Source: Anthropogastromicrobium aceti
GTDB lineage: Bacteria > Bacillota > Clostridia > Lachnospirales > Lachnospiraceae
NCBI RefSeq assembly: GCF_025567095.1
Contig: NZ_JAOQJH010000019.1
Length of the DNA: 64,000 bases
Strand: one strand, 5' to 3'
This document shows positions 63,539 through 64,000 of the stretch, one piece after another. The notes under the pieces are model-generated. The model did not search any database. It was not told the DNA's origin and worked only from the letters and a program-made list of their open reading frames with translations. The position numbers and the translations under genes are program-made. Numbering within the stretch: the first letter of the stretch is position 1; each line of letters opens with the position of its first letter.

Positions 63539-63611
63539 AGCCGATGATCGGACTCGAACCGATAACCTGCTGATTACAAATCAGCTGCTCTGCCAATTGA
63601 GCCACATCGGC
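63539..63611 (-). tRNA. tRNA-Thr (anticodon TGT)
   Basis: Acceptor GCCGATG/CATCGGC, anticodon loop TTTGTAA, T-loop TTCGAGT. Confidence 0.96.
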
Positions 63612-63635
63612 ATAGACAATCTAATTGATTGTCAG

Positions 63636-63707
63636 TGACTCCAAGGGGATTTGAACCCCTGTTACCGCCGTGAAAGGGCGGTGTCTTAACCGCTTGACCA
63701 TGGAGCC
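63636..63707 (-). tRNA. tRNA-Glu (anticodon TTC)
   Basis: Acceptor GGCTCCA/TGGAGTC with one wobble pair, anticodon loop CTTTCAC, T-loop TTCAAAT. Confidence 0.96.
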
Positions 63708-63714
63708 TTGCCAG

Positions 63715-63786
63715 CTCCCCGAGTAGGGCTCGAACCTACAACAACTCGGTTAACAGCCGAGTGCTCTACCATTGAGCTATCGAGGA
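63715..63786 (-). tRNA. tRNA-Asn (anticodon GTT)
   Basis: Acceptor TCCTCGA/TCGGGGA with one wobble pair, anticodon loop CTGTTAA, discriminator G. First tRNA after the 23S gene. Confidence 0.96.
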
Positions 63787-63835
63787 ATATTTACTTAACT
63801 ATCGTTGTCAACTTTTTCTCTCAGCGATATTTAAT

Positions 63836-63864
63836 ATCTTATCACATTTTCATCGTTTTGTCAA
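63836..63864 (-). promoter_or_regulatory. tRNA cluster promoter downstream of 23S rRNA
   Basis: TTGACA (63864-63859), 17-base spacer, TAAGAT (63841-63836). It allows the tRNAs to be made independently of the rRNA operon. Confidence 0.88.
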
Positions 63865-63950
63865 CAACTTTTTTAACTTTTTTTTGCATGTACCTTCAAA
63901 ACTGCACACAAACTTTTCATCTCAAACCTATTACCATTTCCTACCCTGAC

Positions 63951-64000
63951 CTTTTGGTCAAGCCCTCGACCGATTAGTAGCAGTCAGCTCCATGCCTTAC
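63951..64000 (-). rRNA. 23S ribosomal RNA, 3' end (partial)
   Basis: The minus strand of the last 50 bases reads as the conserved 3' end of 23S rRNA: a GCTGACTGCTACTAATCGG segment, then GGTCGAGGGCTTGACC, which pairs with the 5' end of the molecule. The exact 3' end is uncertain by a few bases. No 5S gene follows before the tRNAs. Confidence 0.9.

Noticed and set aside
63787..63950. 5S rRNA gene between 23S and tRNA-Asn
   Set aside because: The sequence is AT-rich, holds a sigma-A promoter, and none of the conserved 5S blocks is visible on either strand.

Overview
The window is a stretch of a low- to mid-GC Firmicutes chromosome, most likely a gut-type Clostridia of the family Lachnospiraceae. 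The basis is the gene repertoire (LytR-CpsA-Psr proteins, TelA/XpaC pair, NagA/NagB, GH3 xylosidase with xylulokinase, a 2,3-BPG-independent mutase in a gap-pgk-tpi-gpm operon), strong AGGAGG ribosome binding sites, sigma-A promoters of the TTGACA-17-TATAAT type, and a yybP-ykoY Mn2+ riboswitch. The genus cannot be fixed from sequence reading alone.

Layout. 1-1307 is a non-coding, possibly decayed left edge. 1308-20092 (all minus) is exopolysaccharide locus 1. Read in its transcription direction it holds Wzz-like protein, BY-type tyrosine kinase, LCP ligase, an unknown secreted acidic protein, a LytR_C protein, the initiating sugar-phosphate transferase, then GT4 glycosyltransferases, a UDP-glucuronate / UDP-galacturonate precursor block (4-epimerase, GHMP kinase, nucleotidyltransferase, Ugd), a broken acyltransferase, a radical SAM protein and further GT4/acetyltransferase genes. 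20173-22126 carries araD and a DAHP synthase. 22261-38218 (minus) is glycan locus 2: a DUF4832-type protein, acyltransferase, three glycosyltransferases, a Wzy-like polymerase, a Wzx flippase and a TagF-like glycerophosphotransferase. It is followed, from its own promoter, by a choline block (winged-helix/LicC/LicA fusion, LicC, BCCT transporter, choline-binding-repeat protein). 38396-40623 (plus) is an unknown gene coupled to cstA. 40868-45831 (minus) is the glycolytic operon. 46063-54970 holds a PHP phosphatase, DegV, a membrane protein, TelA/XpaC, xylulokinase, GH3 and GreA. 55021-58688 holds a YbaK-type deacylase, lgt and a Mn2+-riboswitch-controlled flotillin operon. 59186-62956 holds pepF and nagBA. 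63081-64000 is a seven-tRNA cluster following the 3' end of a 23S rRNA gene.

How it fits together. Locus 1 can start and regulate a polymer and make uronic-acid precursors, but shows no flippase or polymerase here. Locus 2 has both, but no initiating transferase. The loci may complement each other, or locus 1 continues left of the window. Several features point to variable surface chemistry: three poly-G tracts of 8-10 bases (one breaking an acyltransferase, one inside an intact acetyltransferase, one in the leader of the initiating transferase), a Gly-Tyr microsatellite in the kinase tail, and tandem wall-binding repeats. The best candidates for undescribed biology are the Mn2+ riboswitch in front of an unknown protein and a flotillin, a 129-bp hairpin element present twice in opposite orientation, a closed multi-branched RNA-like fold between gap and pgk, and the self-contained choline block whose fusion enzyme starts with a DNA-binding domain and whose leader contains a 16-bp dyad.
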